Source: Ceratopteris richardii (lineage: Eukaryota > Streptophyta > Polypodiopsida > Polypodiales > Pteridaceae). Taken from it: DNA of 64,000 bases. The translations under genes and the position numbers were made by a program. The stretch spans positions 105,084,758 through 105,148,757 of the forward strand of contig CM035433.1 of the NCBI GenBank assembly GCA_020310875.1, written 5' to 3'. This document shows, one piece after another, positions 45,961 through 58,004 of this stretch. Position 1 is the first letter of the stretch. Each line of letters begins with the position of its first letter. Below the pieces are notes generated by a model. That model searched no databases and was not told the origin of the DNA. It saw nothing but the letters and a program-made list of their open reading frames with translations.

Positions 45961-47730
45961 TGCTTATGATGTATGGTTCAAGTGAAAGAGTCAATTCAGA
46001 TTTTACATGGTACATTGATAGTGGTTGTAGCAACCATATGAGTTGCAATAAAGATGTTTTCTTTAATTTACATTCACCCATCACTCAATTAAGACAGGGG
46101 ATGACACTGAGCACAAGATTACACATGTGGGAGATGTTGCATTGAATGGATCTCAAAGCTCCAAGGTGTTGAAGGATGTGTTGCATGTGCCAACAATCAC
46201 AAAGAACTTGGTTTCGGTAGATCAAATGGTTGAAAGAGGTTATGAGGTGAGGTTCAATGAGCAAGGATGTTTTGTTGAAGACCCCATGCAGGACTAGAAG
46301 CTCATAGCAAAAGGAAAGAAGCAAGGAAGACTCTTCACCATGGGGGTAAAGCCATCAACCCCTCACACTGTCTACTTGTCAATTGGAAATAAACAGATTG
46401 CAGAAATCGACTTATGGCATAAAAGAATTGAGCACATAAACTTACAAAAGAGGAAGGACATGCAAAGGAAGGGCTTGGTGAGTGGTCTACCTGATCTTAC
46501 ATCTCAGAATATGCAACATTTGTTCCATGCTTGTCAATTAGGAAAACAAATCAGATTGACATTCAAGAAGGGAGCACATGTGAGCAATGAAGTGTTGAAT
46601 CTCATACACATAGATGTATGGGGACCTACAAGGGAGCCATCCATTGGAGGTAATAGATATTTTGTCACATTTATAGATGATCATTCAAGGTTTGTTTGGA
46701 GGTATTGCATGAAGTCAAAGTCAGAGGTGTTTTACCACTTCAAGAGGTTCAAAAACCTAGTGGAGAAGGAAACAAGGAAGTATATAAAGACTCTCAGATC
46801 GGATGGAGGGGGAGAGTATTTTTCAAATGAATTTTTAGATTTTCTACATGACCATGGCATCAAAAGGCAATTCACTTGCAGGTATACACCTCAACAAACT
46901 GGGGTGGCAGAAAGGAAGAATAGATACATAGCAGAAGTGGCTAGATCCTTGTTAAATGAAATGAATGTTCCTAACTCTTATTGGGTTGATGCAACAAATA
47001 CAGCCATATACATTATGAATAGGTTTCCAACCTCAAGAGTACATGGACACCTTATGAAGCTTTGTGTGGTGAGAAACCCAATCTTTCACATCTCAAAGTA
47101 TTTGGTTGTGTGTGTTATGTTCACATACCTCAAGAATTGAGACACAAGTTAGACCTGACGACGGATAGGTGTATATTTCTTGGATATTCTTCAGAGCAAA
47201 AGGGTTTTAGATGCTATAACCCTTGCACCAAAGAGCTTAAGGTATCTAGGGATGTAATATTTGATGAGTTGCTACCTTGGTATGGTAGCAAAGATGTGTT
47301 ACAGGTTGATGATGCATATGAAGCCGAGAAGAAGTTCAAAGAGCAACAACAAAGCATGGAGATAAGTGATCCAACCACTTCAAGCACACCATCAGAGGAG
47401 AGTACTACATCAGCTTGGCATGGAAGGACAAGGAATGAAGCTCATTCAAGTGGAGCAAGTAGCAAAGGAAAGGAAAAAGCAAATGACGAAGATCATCGAT
47501 GGGTAGACATGGAATCTAGAGTTGATCAAGATATGGAAAAATTAGAAACTCTAGGATTTAAAGCATCTAAACCAAGGATGAGGAGATTCCTACCACCTAA
47601 TGGTGAGGTAAGGTCATCCAATAGGGTTAAATACCCTGTTCAAAGGTTAACTTATGATTCATTCATTGCAAGACACTATGCCTACATGAGTCAAGTTATA
47701 GCTTGTGAAGAACCTAACTTTTTTTAAGAA
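45960..47730 (+). pseudogene. Copia protease and integrase (Cop-IV)
   Basis: Protease: TWYIDSGCSNHMSCN at about 46008-46052. GAG-pre-integrase: LWHKRIEHINLQKRKDM. Zinc region: HACQLGKQ. Integrase core: LIHIDVWGPTREPSIGG, FIDDHSRFVWRY, RSDGGGEYFSNEFLDFL and TPQQTGVAERKNRY (catalytic Glu region). The C-terminal domain has RCIFLGYSSEQKGFRCYNP at about 47170-47230, followed by a Ser/Thr/Glu-rich linker to RT. Confidence 0.95.
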
Positions 47731-47749
47731 GCAAATAAGCATAGGGAAT

Positions 47750-49245
47750 GGATTGAAGCAATGGAGGAGGAAGTCAAAGCACTTGAAGAAAATGATACTT
47801 GGTCATTGGTGCTAAGAACATAGGACATGAAAGTCATTGGCAACAAATGGGTGTACAAGGTAAAGAGGCATGCAGATGGGAGCATCTCTAGGTATAAAGC
47901 AAGGCTGGTTGCCAAAGGTTTTGCTCAAATCTATGGTATAGACTTTGAGGAAACATTCAGCCCAGCAGCTAAGATATCCACCATCAGAAGTTTGATTGCA
48001 ATTTCATCCTCAAAAGGTTGGAAGATGTATCGGTTGGATGTGAAGTATGCTTTCCTAAATGGAGAGCTTGAAGAGGTAGTCTTCATGGACCAGTCCCAAG
48101 GCTTTGAAGATGAGAGGTTTCCACATCATGTATGCAGGCTAAAGAAGGCTCTTTATGGACTCAAGCAAGCCCCAAGAGCTTGGAACCAAAGACTTGTGGA
48201 CTAGTTAGTAAAATGTGGATACAATGAGAGTCATGCAAACGCATCACTCTTTGTGAAGAAGGAAGGTAGAAAAATTGTTTTCATTTGTATATATGTTGAT
48301 GATTTGATCATTACAGGGGATGATGAAGCCAACATCAAGGACATAAAGAGGAAGCTTGGATGTGAATTTAAAATCTCTGATTTAGGGATTTTAAGGTACT
48401 TCCTTGGGATTGAAGTACTATATAAAGAGGAAGGTATATACTTGATGCAAAGGAAATACATTCTTGATCCTTTGAAGAAGTTTGGCTTGTGTGATTGCAA
48501 GCCCATTTCAGATCCATTAGAAGTAAATGTTAAACTAAGTGCTCATGAAGGTGAAGAAGTGAAGGATGTGACCATTTATAGGTCAATAATTGGTTCTCTC
48601 TTGTATGCTACTATGACAAGACCTGATATTGCACATGTAGTTGGAGTGTTATCTCAATTTTTGCAAGCACCAAGAGTACCTCATCTTGTTGCAACCAAAA
48701 GGGTACTTAGGTACCTAAAAGGATCAGTGAATGAAGGTCTATATTATCCATTTGATGATGGATTAAATGTACAAGCTTATTGTGATGCTGATTGGGTAGG
48801 TTCCAAAGATGACAGGAGGAGCACTAGTGGATATGTTATCATGCTAGGGAAGAAGACCATCTCATGGATGTCAAAAAAACAACCAACCGTGGCTCTTTCA
48901 TCGATCGAAGCTGAGTATAGAGGCTTAGCACAAGTCTTATGTGAGCTTATGTGGCTCAAGAAGTTGTTTGTTGATCTTGATTTGCAGGTTAAGCAAGTAC
49001 CTATTTTTTGTGACAACGTAAGTGGCATATGCTTGGCTCAAAATCTGGTGTTCCATGCAAGGTCAAAGCATATAGAAGTGCATTACCACTTTATTCAAGA
49101 GAAGGTCATGTCAAAGGATGTCAAGGTCGAGCATGTCAATACAAAAGAACAATATGCAAATATGTTTACCAAAGCATTGGATGGAGTAAAGCTACAACAT
49201 TTCAAGGCATGCATTGGAATGAAGGACCTAGCCATTGAGACTTGA
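47750..49245 (+). pseudogene. Copia RT and RNase H (Cop-IV)
   Basis: RT: VIGNKWVYKVKRHADGSI, RYKARLVAKGFAQIYGIDFE, MYRLDVKYAFLNGELEE, LKKALYGLKQAPRAWNQRL, ICIYVDDLIITGDDE (YVDD at about 48291-48302) and KISDLGILRYFLGIEVLY. RNase H: YCDADWVGSKDDRRSTSGYV, SWMSKKQPTVALSSIEAEY, a CDNVSGICLAQN segment and HIEVHYHFIQEKVMSKDV, ending ANMFTKALDGVKLQHF. All catalytic blocks of the family are visible. Confidence 0.95.
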
Positions 49246-49252
49246 GGGGGAG
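49241..49252 (+). other. Polypurine tract of Cop-IV
   Basis: CTTGAGGGGGAG directly precedes the 3' LTR start TGTTGAAAATC. Confidence 0.85.
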
Positions 49253-50053
49253 TGTTGAAAATCAAGTCCCAATCATGCAAAAAGGCTCAACCACGAGTTT
49301 TGCAAGTGGACCAATAAAAAATGAGGACCCAAAGTCATGGAATAAAGTTAGAAGCTCCACCAAACTCAATCAAATTCAAATCTCATCAAATCAGCCACTA
49401 AAAAGTGCATTTAAAGTGATTGTTGGATGGTTAGCTAGATTGTAGGAAAAGTAAAAGACTATATAAGCATCATCCCGCCTTTGTTTCTTGAGTTGTATGC
49501 ATTCCATGAGTTTTCCACTTATTTTAGTGAATTCATAAACTCCAGCAAGCAGCCCCCTTTCTTGCTTACCTCATTTTCTCATGATTTTGCTCCGCTCTAT
49601 CTAGAGGTGTAGTTAGGGTTTTCCAAATTTGATTATACCAGATTATAGAGCATTGTTTGCTCTCTTATTGTACTCATTTTCATTGATTTCAAGCTTCATT
49701 TGGTCTCTCATATTGTGCCCTGAAGGTTTCCAAAGTTTCAAGTTATTTGGCTGAGTGAGTTGTGAGAAATCGCCAACTTTGTGAATGTATATCTCTACAC
49801 ATAGGCAGAGAGTGTTGCAAACAGGTAGCTTGTTGTGCAGAGGGTGGTTCTCCCAGGTGGAATATCCATTTGGGATGATTTAAAGCTTTTTGGGTAGCTC
49901 TTATAATCTACTACAAGTCTCCAAAATTTCAGTTTAAGTATTTGTACTGGTGCAGAGAAAAGAGCATAATAGTGAGCATATATCACTGCTTATGGACCTA
50001 GTGGAGGGCAGCCATCTTCCATTTTTGCATTGGGGTGTTAGAATCATCCCCCA
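49253..50053 (+). repeat. 3' LTR of Cop-IV (801 bp)
   Basis: It starts TGTTGAAAATCAAG and ends AATCATCCCCCA, and pairs with 43971-44772. The sequence of the Cop-III LTR resumes within a few bases after it. Confidence 0.9.
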
Positions 50054-50536
50054 TAACATTTACCTTTGTAAAAGCCTAGAGCTTTACACATGTACAAGGA
50101 TAAAAAGAGAGCCCAAATGCCATGAATTTTTGGTGTTTGAGTTGCATTTAGTCAATCAATCAATTACCTAAAAGTAGATCAAACTAAATCTTCACTTTTC
50201 CTAAATTGTAGGAAAGTGAATTGATTCCCTCCAACAACCATTCCCACCTTCATTTGAATTCAAAATCCACTTGTAGAAGTCTTGAATCACTTCTAGGGTC
50301 TATATAAAGACTCCAAAACACTTGTACAATACATGGAAGCAATATACATACACTTGTGACCATCATTGTCTTGCTCCTTCATTTCTCTACATCATCTTCT
50401 TCGCGAACAGTAACCTATAAGGTCTATTTGAGTCTCCATAAGCTCAAGGGCTGTTCTTGTGCCGGTTGGCTAGACCAAACTTTCTCGCTTTGCAACTCAT
50501 TTTTGTACCTCCTACAAGCTTCTCCAAGTTCTTTCA
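50054..50536 (+). repeat. 5' LTR of Cop-III, second part
   Basis: It continues the alignment to the 3' LTR of Cop-III (from about 52270), with a TATATAAAG box at 50301 and the end CTTTCA just before the primer site TGGTATCAAAGC at 50538-50549. Confidence 0.85.
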
Positions 50537-50549
50537 GTGGTATCAAAGC

Positions 50550-52088
50550 TAGATCAAGATAGGTGACCATTTTCCCTCAATAATCAAGAAGCTTGATTGA
50601 TACAACTACATGGCTTGGAAAATTAGAATGGAGGTATGTTTGCAAGGTAGAAATCTTTATGGAATTGTAGCAGTGATGAAGCTATGCCTATCCAAGATCC
50701 AAAGGAGGACCTACACAAGAGGAGACAGATAAGCTCACACTTTGGTGCACAAGGGATGCTCAAGCAAGGTCCTACATACTAAACTCTATCTCTGACTTTC
50801 TATTACCACATATTAGAGTATGCAAGACATCTCAAGAGACCTGGGATGCCCCCGAGACTTTCTTTTCTACTAGTAGCAAATCAAGAAAGAATCATCTTTG
50901 GAACGAGTTCAACCAAATGAAGAAGACACCTAAACAAACCATCACGGAGTTGGTTACCAAAGTCAAGGAGGTTGTTGATGAGTTAGCATCCATTGGAGAG
51001 CTGACTGAAGAAGAGGCTATCATGAGGCAGATTCTCAATGGGATTTGAAGTGATAAGCAATGGCAATCCTTCATGACTGCTTATGATCTCATCATGGATG
51101 TACAAACTCTAGACTTCAATATCTTTCTTGGACAAATCTTCAATCAAGAGGCAAACAATAGCATGAAGGAAGGTAACTCCTATCATGGCGATTCAACTAG
51201 TGCTCTATATGCAGATAACAAGGACAAGAATCTGAAAGGAAAGAACAAGGAAGAAGATGAAGAGGAGACTTCCCAAGCCAACCTCGCAAGCAAGAGCAAG
51301 TGGAAAGGGAAGAAGAAAGGACCAAAGCATGACAAAGCCAAAGGTTAAAATTTTCAACCTTGTGCCATTTGCGATAAGACTAACCACACCACTTAGAATT
51401 GTTGGTTCAATGGGAAGACCTAGAAAGGAAGTGGAAGAGGTGGATATGGCAGCAATAGAGACAGAGGTGGACACAACTTCAACAATAATAATAGAGGCTA
51501 TAATAGAAGGGACTTCAACTTATTCAAAAGATCAACCACATGAAGATTCATTGCTTCTTATGAATCTAATCCACAAAGAAGGTAAAGAAGATGATCATTT
51601 GTTCTACATAGATTCAGGATGTTCAAATCATGTTGTAGGCAACATTTCTCTTCTTCCTAATTTGGAAAGTTCAAAGCATAGACATGAAGTACAAATAGGA
51701 GACAAAGCTAGTGTCATGGAGTTCCAAGAAGCAACCAAAAGTTTCTTTATCCTCAACTAAAGCAGAGTATAGAGGTTTGACCATAGCAACTCAAGAGGCA
51801 ATATGGTTAAAAGCATTGTATACATATTTGGGACTTGTGAGTTCCAAGCCTCACATATTTGGAGATAATGTAAGCTCCATGCATCTAGCAACAAATCCTA
51901 TTTTCCATGTGAGAACCAAACACATAAAGGTACATTACCACTTCATCAGGGAGAAGCTCATGGCAAAGGAGATTGACATTTCTTTTGTTCCTACTGAAAA
52001 GCAAGTAGATATGATGATGAAGGCACTTGATGGAATAAAGCTTTGTCGATTCAAAGCTATGGCAGGTATTCAACCTATTAGAGAATGA
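50550..52088 (+). pseudogene. Copia gag, protease and RNase H parts (Cop-III)
   Basis: Gag shows EFNQMKKTPKQTITELVTKV, then VVDELASIGELTEEEAIMRQ, and a Lys/Glu-rich linker. A CAICDKTNHTT knuckle segment lies near 51362-51400. Protease reads LFYIDSGCSNHVVGNISLLP near 51600-51655. An RNase H part then follows: KQPKVSLSSTKAEYRGLT, IFGDNVSSMHLATNPIFHVR, HIKVHYHFIREKLMAKEI. The coding region is incomplete and broken. Confidence 0.85.
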
Positions 52089-52120
52089 AGACTCAATCAT
52101 ACTTTAGCTTGAGGGGGAGC

Positions 52121-53186
52121 TGTTGGAACATCAAGCTTACACTATGCTTGACATGGATTTGATCTACATCAAAAGCTATCGCTTGGATTATGTCGAAAAA
52201 ATATCCGTTGGAGAGTTCTTTTACTTATGCTCATTTTTTGTATTTTTTTGAGAGATTTTTTATGGTTCATTTACCGTTGTAAAATCCTAGAGCTTTACAC
52301 AAGTACAAGGATAAAATGAGAGCCCAAATGTCACAAATTTGTGGTTGTTGAGTTGCATTCAATCAATCAATCAATCACCCAAAAGTAGATCAAACTAAAT
52401 CTTCACTTTTCCTAGATTGTAGGAAAGTGAATTGAACCCCTCCAACAACCATTCCCACCTTCATTTGAATTCAAAATCCACTTGTAGAAGTCGTGGATCA
52501 CTTCTAGAGTCTATATAAAGATTCCAAGACACTTGTTCAATACATGGAAGTAATATACATACGCTTGTGACCATCATTTCTTTGCATCATCTTCTTCACC
52601 AACAATACCCTTGCAGAGGCTGTTGGTCTCCCTACAAAGCTCCAAATTGGATGCAAGATGGCCCATTGGAAAGTTAGTAGTGTCTAGTTTATTCTTGTAA
52701 ATTTTCATAGCATTGCGTTTAGTAGATTGGGAGAAATCTTAGTTTTTTTGTCTCTAGGTCAATCTCTACATATTCCTAAAAAATAGGAAGTACCACTGTT
52801 GAGTGTTTGATTCATTCCTATAGCATATTTTTCTTATTCCTTATAATCTTGATTATATACACTCAACCCTATGTGTATCATGACCATAAAAGGATTTTTT
52901 ATAATTGTAAGCATGTTGGTTGCTATGAGCATTTGAAGTTCATTGTCTCTTCAATAGATAGTAAGTTTTTTGAGCTAGTCGATGCGCAAACCTATCTATT
53001 TTGTATCATCTCTTTCTCCTTGATGCTCGAAAGTACATAGTGCATTTTATTGCATATATCGCATGCCTATAAGGTCTATTTGAGTCTCCATAAGCTCAAC
53101 GGCTCATCTTGTGCCGGTTGGCTAGACCAAACTTCGTCGCTTCGCAACTCATTTTTTTACCTCCTACAAGCTTCTCCAAGATCTCA
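52121..53186 (+). repeat. 3' LTR of Cop-III, interrupted by a 0.46-kb insert
   Basis: It starts TGTTGGAACATC after the purine tract GAGGGGGAGC. Alignment with the 5' LTR runs to about 52607, breaks off, and resumes at about 53066 (CCTATAAGGTCTATTTGAG) until the end ATCTCA at 53186. The right CTTAA duplication follows at 53187-53191. Confidence 0.85.
52608..53065. other. Unidentified insert in the Cop-III 3' LTR
   Basis: About 458 bases are present here and absent from the corresponding place in the 5' LTR (near 50414). No terminal inverted repeat, poly-A tail or clear target duplication was found by eye. A 77-codon hydrophobic frame inside it has no recognised domain. It may be a small non-autonomous element or filler DNA. 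Confidence 0.6.
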
Positions 53187-55230
53187 CTTAATAGGTGTCC
53201 CACCAAAGCACTATAATTGATCACTCCATGTGAGGCTTTGCATGGTGGCAATCCATACGTTGCTCACTTGGGTTTCTTTGGTTGTCTAGCATATGCATTA
53301 GTGCTTGAACAACAACAAAAAAAATAGATGATAAAGTAGTAAATTGTATTTTTCTTGGGTACATTTTTGAAATGAAAGGATATCATGTGTATCATCCATA
53401 GACTAAATGAATTTAGGGTAGCCATGATGTTGTTTTCTTGGTAGATGCAATTGAGCCATTAATTTCATGTATGAAGGAGACATCAGTTAGCTTGAAGGAT
53501 GTGTATGTAATTTTGCTGCCTCTTTTTACAAGTGGAGAGTTAAGTGACTGTACAAATGAGGCAATTTCTCAACCTTTATAGGCTCCACATGATGATGAAG
53601 AAGATCATTCCATTTCTTATGCATATTTAGATGGTGCACCTATTGATGAGAGGGACACCATAGAAGAGGCTAAAATCATGCTTAAATTGTTGATGCAAAC
53701 TTTGAGAAATAAAAAACTAGATGCACCTTTCTCATAGTGTACAAATTCATCCTCTCATAGGGCTTCCTTTGCCTTACATTGTTATGTAAAGGATGCCTCT
53801 AGTCTTTGTGATAACAATGGGCATGTTTCTTTTGATGAAGCACAAAATTCAAAAAATTGGGTGGCTACTATGGAATAGGAATATGGTGTTGTTCTAGACC
53901 TTTGCTCCCAAATGTTGAATGACCACTATTCATAACATTTGTGCACTTGCAACTCATCATGGTTGGAATTTACATAAGTTGCACACTAAAAATTGATTTT
54001 TGAATGGTGATTTACATGAAGAAGCTTATGTTTTATAGCCTTGTAGTTTTTTGTTGAAAAGGCATGAAAATGAAGTTTGCATGTTATATGATATGAGAAG
54101 ATACATGCTTACTTGCTAGCACATGGTTTTGAAAACATGCAAAGTGAGAGAGCCCTATATGGTAAGCATGCAAATGTACTTTTGATTATTTTTCTATATG
54201 TTTATGATATGTTGCTCACTGAATCCTAATGTGAAGCATATTGCGGAATTTGAGATTGATCTTCATGACTCTTTTGAGATGTCAGATTTGGGGCATTCAC
54301 ATCATTATCTAGGCATTGAGTTTATGCAAGTTAATGGGAGAGCAACTTTGTGTTAAACAAAATATATTGAAAGATTGTTGCAACATTTTGGCCTTGAAGA
54401 TTGTAAACCTATTTCCAATACCATGGAAATAGATTTATGATTGAGTCTTCATGATGTTGGAGATGCATTTGATGTCATTCTCTATCAACAAGCTTTTGGA
54501 TGGTTGATTTACTTGTGCATAATGTGATGTGATGTTCAATTTCCTATCTTTGAGATGATTAGGGTTATGCATTAACTAGGTATTAAGCATTGGTAGGTGG
54601 TTAAGTGCATCGTTCATTACTTGAGTGGTACCTAAATATTTCGATATTTTTATCCAAAGGGAGGATCATTATTTCCACATTTATATGCTTCTTTTTGCTA
54701 AGACTCGATTGGATGCTATGACACTCATGTGTCCACTAGTGGTTTTTCCACCATGCTTGTAGCTCATGCATATCTTGGTTGAGCAAGAAGGAGCCTATTA
54801 TGGCCAGCTCTAGCTGTGAGGTAGAGTACAGGGAAATTTTCACAGCAATCATTGAGTGTGTGTGACTCCAGATGGATTTTGGATTCTTTGGGTGTTTCTC
54901 AGTCTTTTCCCACCACCATCTTCACTGACAGTCAAAGCGCATTGGCAATTGTGATCAACCCTATGTTCCATGCTCGCATGAAGCATATTGAGGTGCATTA
55001 TCATTACTTTAGAGAGAGGTTCTCTACTTGAGAGATCAGTTTGGCTTATGTGATCACATAGGATAATGTTGTAACCTTTTCCAAAGGCTCTCCCTAGGGA
55101 GAAGTTTGAAGCTTCTTGCAAAGCCATGGGCTTAGTTCCTATTGTGGATTTATCTCTTTTCAAACAGCTTGGCACTTCCTTATACATGAGTGCAAGCTCC
55201 TTGTTCACTTCATTACTCCTCGGGGGAATT
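53187..55230 (+). pseudogene. Copia RT and RNase H (Cop-B3, right half)
   Basis: Weak but continuous similarity to Cop-B2 and Cop-B1. Seen are integrase C-terminal sequence near 53220-53450, the RT stretch around 53925-54400 (for example LFIIFLYVYDMLLTES-like), an RNase H part around 54730-55010 and the end ahead of CGGGGGAA at 55221-55228. Very degraded, the oldest of the three Cop-B copies. Confidence 0.7.
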
Positions 55231-55253
55231 TATTGAAATATTTTGGTGGTTAT

Positions 55254-56043
55254 TGATGGAAGAATGTACACCTTCCTTTCCAACCTTGAAGAATAGATGA
55301 CCTCACATGTATACTCATAGGTACCTTTGTTCACTCACAATGATGGTTCTATGAACTCTTGAGGACTAAACGTGAGCACTTTTCCACACTCAAAATAGAT
55401 AACCCCTTCCTAATGCAAGTTATCCCGCTCAAAAGCCTTGCTTAAGCTCTTAGAACCAATTCCCCCAGGACATACTACTTCTTGCCTTCACTAGCCATGC
55501 ACATAAAGAGACCTATTCACTCTAGAAAAACATTCTCTCAGAATATGCAAATTTTTTACATGAAATTCAATTTAGAAGACAATGATAGCTTTTTAAAAAA
55601 CCAAATATTGCAAAAAATGGATGCAAAATGAGAAGGAAGCTTTACTCAGCACTCACAGCTAACTAGATCCTACACACAAAAATCTAGAGAGTTATACCAA
55701 CTTAAAATCTAATGAAATTATTCAAGCAAGTAGGGGGCTAGCTAAGCAAGGTGTCTACTAGCTTATTCAAATCCTATGAAAGAACACACATGTGGGATCA
55801 TAAAATTTTAAAGTACATTGTGTGTATACCTTGAAAATATTTCTCAAATGATAGGGAGCCATTTTCCTAAATTTTAGGCTTTATCATACATAAGTATGAT
55901 AGAACGAATCGACTGTTGTGAGGGGGATTTCAAATTCAAATATGGATACACATTTTTGTGCATGACTTCTTGCTTCACGTTGATCCAAGGATTAACCATC
56001 CAAAGCTCCATAAGTTCCTAAGGTTGGAGCTTGAATTTGAGCA
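55254..56043 (-). repeat. 3' LTR of Cop-V (790 bp)
   Basis: In element orientation it starts TGCTCAAATTCAAGC at 56043, directly after the purine tract GAAGGGGAG (56044-56053), and ends TTCCATCA at 55254. Confidence 0.75.
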
Positions 56044-56072
56044 CTCCCCTTCAAGCTTCAACCTCCAAGTCT

Positions 56073-57003
56073 TCAACCTAGCTTCATCATTTCAATGCAT
56101 CTTTTGAGCTTTGTAAGCTTGATTGAGTCCAATGCTTGGGTGAACATGTCAACACACTTATCCTTGATACTTATGTGTTGGAGTTGTACCTCCTTAGCTA
56201 GCATTTTCTCTTTGATGTAGTGATAGTGTACCTCTATGTGCTTGCTCCTAGCATGCAACATAGGATTTGCAAATAGGTACACACTACTCATGTTATCATA
56301 CATGATTGGAAATAGATTGACTTGCAAATCCAATTCAATCATGAGCTTCTTGAGCCAAATAAGATCACACCTTACTTGTGCTAAATCTTTGTATTCAACT
56401 TCTATGGAGGATAGGGAAACTCTAGGTTGTTTCTTTACCATCCATGAGATGATCTTGGAAACCATCATTGCATATCTGGTCATACATTTTCTATCTTCTT
56501 GGGAGCCAACCCAGTCAGCATCTCTATATTTTTTGACCTGCAAACCATCTTCAAAAGGATTAAAAGAAAAAATTCATTTAGGTACCCTTGAGATATCTTT
56601 TTGTTACAAGTAAATGTGGAACCCTAGATATGTGCACGAATTGAGATAACACACCAATCATATATGATAGGTTTGGTATTGTGATAGTGGCATGATCCAA
56701 AGACCCCACTACTGACCTATATAAAAGTTCATCCTAAACTTCAGTACCTTCCATTGATGTAAATTTCATGTTTATTTCCATTGGGTTTCTCTATGGTTTG
56801 CACCCTATGAGACCATACTTCTTCGATACATCCAAGATGTACTTTCTCTGCATAAGCCATATAGAATTATCCTTATATAAGACTTGAGTTCCTAATAAAT
56901 ATCTTAGATCTCCAAGGTATGAGGTCTTGAAAGTTGGTGCAAAGCATCCAAGCCTACATACTTGGATAACTAGTATGTATCTCATATAGTCATATATGAC
57001 CAC
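56073..57003 (-). pseudogene. Copia RT end and RNase H (Cop-V)
   Basis: Minus-strand reading: TSYLGDLRYLLGTQVLYKDN and LMQRKYILDVSKKYGLIGCK (late RT, 56791-56920). RNase H follows at 56073-56543: YRDADWVGSQEDRK, SWMVKKQPRVSLSSIEVEY, MYDNMSSVYLFANPMLHARS, HIEVHYHYIKEKMLAKEV, ending DMFTQALDSIKL. It is closest in this window to Cop-IV. Confidence 0.9.
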
Positions 57004-57010
57004 TCTCTTG

Positions 57011-58004
57011 GAAAAGTCTCATTGCCTTTTATCCTCGTAAAAGTGCATATACTTAATGCATTACTCTCACGAGGAGCTAGGAGGAATCAAATCTCCACTT
57101 ACTTGGTAGATGATTGATGAGAGAATATATCCTATAGTTTAGGACTTACTTTTAGGTGAGCATTTGAATTTGATAAAAAATACTCACGGATAGGAGAGAT
57201 CATATGAGCCCCATTAGGAGATCATTTTGAGAGGGATTTAAGTGGTTAGTGTGCTCATCTCATAGCCGCTGCACTACCCTCACATTTTGCAATTGAATAT
57301 TAATACATACACATTGACCATATCTCTACCTCACTTCTCTGATATGTCCATCTCAGAACAGTGAACTTCTCAAAGCTTGTTCTGAGAATTAATACATACA
57401 AATTGACCATATGTCTACCTCACTTCTCTGCTATGACCATCTCAGAACACGGAACTTCTCAAAGCTTCTTTTCAGTGCATGTTTGGTCATTTGATGTGAT
57501 TTAAAGTGATATAGAATCAGCACATTGACTATTTCATAATTACAAAGTTTCATTGTCATTGCATATTCCAATCGTGAGATATCTTCATATCATTATTCTA
57601 TGGTCTGTTGTCTAAAGCACCCCAAAAATGTGAGGCAAGTCCTCTAACTTCTAAGCATCATTCTGTGTGTAGTCCAGCTTTTTTATTGAAATAACTCATG
57701 ATTGGTAGCTATCTAAGTTAATTAGATATCATGAGAAGGAATTTGGCTAATTGCTAGCAGGTTGAGAGCATTGCTCATTCTACTGAACATGTGTCATGAC
57801 TAAAATAGCAAGTCTATGATCTTGGATCAACTTCCTACTCGTCTGTTTTGATCCATTCATTAGTGGATCATGTTCCAAAGCACATTTGTGATCATTAGGA
57901 AACTAAATGGGCCTACTACACTCTCCACCACTTTTTCTTGGCTGATGTGAAGCAGGGTTTTGCAGCACCACTTCATTTCTGAAGAGTATCCACCATCTCC
58001 TCCA
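57011..58004 (+). repeat. Probable LTR and flank of Cop-VI, left edge undefined
   Basis: There is no gene here. The stretch ends a few bases before the primer-binding site of Cop-VI, so its right part must be the Cop-VI 5' LTR. Without a second LTR the left edge cannot be set. It contains a tandem duplication at 57299-57474. Confidence 0.5.
57299..57474. repeat. Tandem duplication, two units of about 88 bp
   Basis: The unit from 57299 (ATTAATACATACACATTGACC) is repeated from 57387 (AATTAATACATACAAATTGA) with a few differences, each unit containing CTACCTCACTTCTCTG and AACTTCTCAAAGCTT. Confidence 0.9.

Larger units (their letters stand above)
43971..50053 (+). mobile_element. Copia element Cop-IV, with both LTRs
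   Basis: Two LTRs of about 800 bp (43971-44772 and 49253-50053) enclose gag, protease, integrase, RT and RNase H in Copia order. It sits within the 5' LTR of Cop-III. The whole set of parts is present and only a modest number of breaks is seen. In the first 330 bases of the two LTRs I count roughly 25 differences, about 7-8%. That suggests an insertion a few million years old at usual plant rates. The innermost and hence youngest layer of the nest. Confidence 0.95.
43833..53186 (+). mobile_element. Copia element Cop-III, itself containing Cop-IV
   Basis: The LTRs are at 43833-43970 joined across Cop-IV to 50054-50536 (5') and at 52121-53186 (3', containing an unrelated insert). It is flanked by CTTAA on both sides and lies inside Cop-B3. 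Between the LTRs I recognise gag with a zinc knuckle, a protease part and an RNase H part; integrase and most of RT are not seen, so it is incomplete. LTR halves differ at roughly one position in twelve by eye, which makes it a moderately old insertion. Confidence 0.9.
42850..55253 (+). mobile_element. Copia element Cop-B3, split by a nested insertion
   Basis: The left part (42850-43832) aligns with the protease-integrase region of Cop-B2 (from about 34370). The right part (53187-55253) resumes in the integrase region (TTAATAGGTGTCCCACC, compare 35186 of Cop-B2) and runs through RT and RNase H to the first bases of the 3' LTR at 55231. Cop-III (43833-53186) sits between the parts. The LTR is cut short by Cop-V at 55254. 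This is the oldest layer of the nest and is heavily broken. Confidence 0.85.
55254..57010 (-). mobile_element. Copia 3' end Cop-V
   Basis: A minus-strand Copia fragment holding RT end (56791-57003), RNase H (56073-56543), a polypurine tract and a 3' LTR (55254-56043). It inserted at the start of the Cop-B3 3' LTR. Upstream RT, integrase, gag and the 5' LTR are not in the window. Only a few breaks are seen in what remains. Confidence 0.85.
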
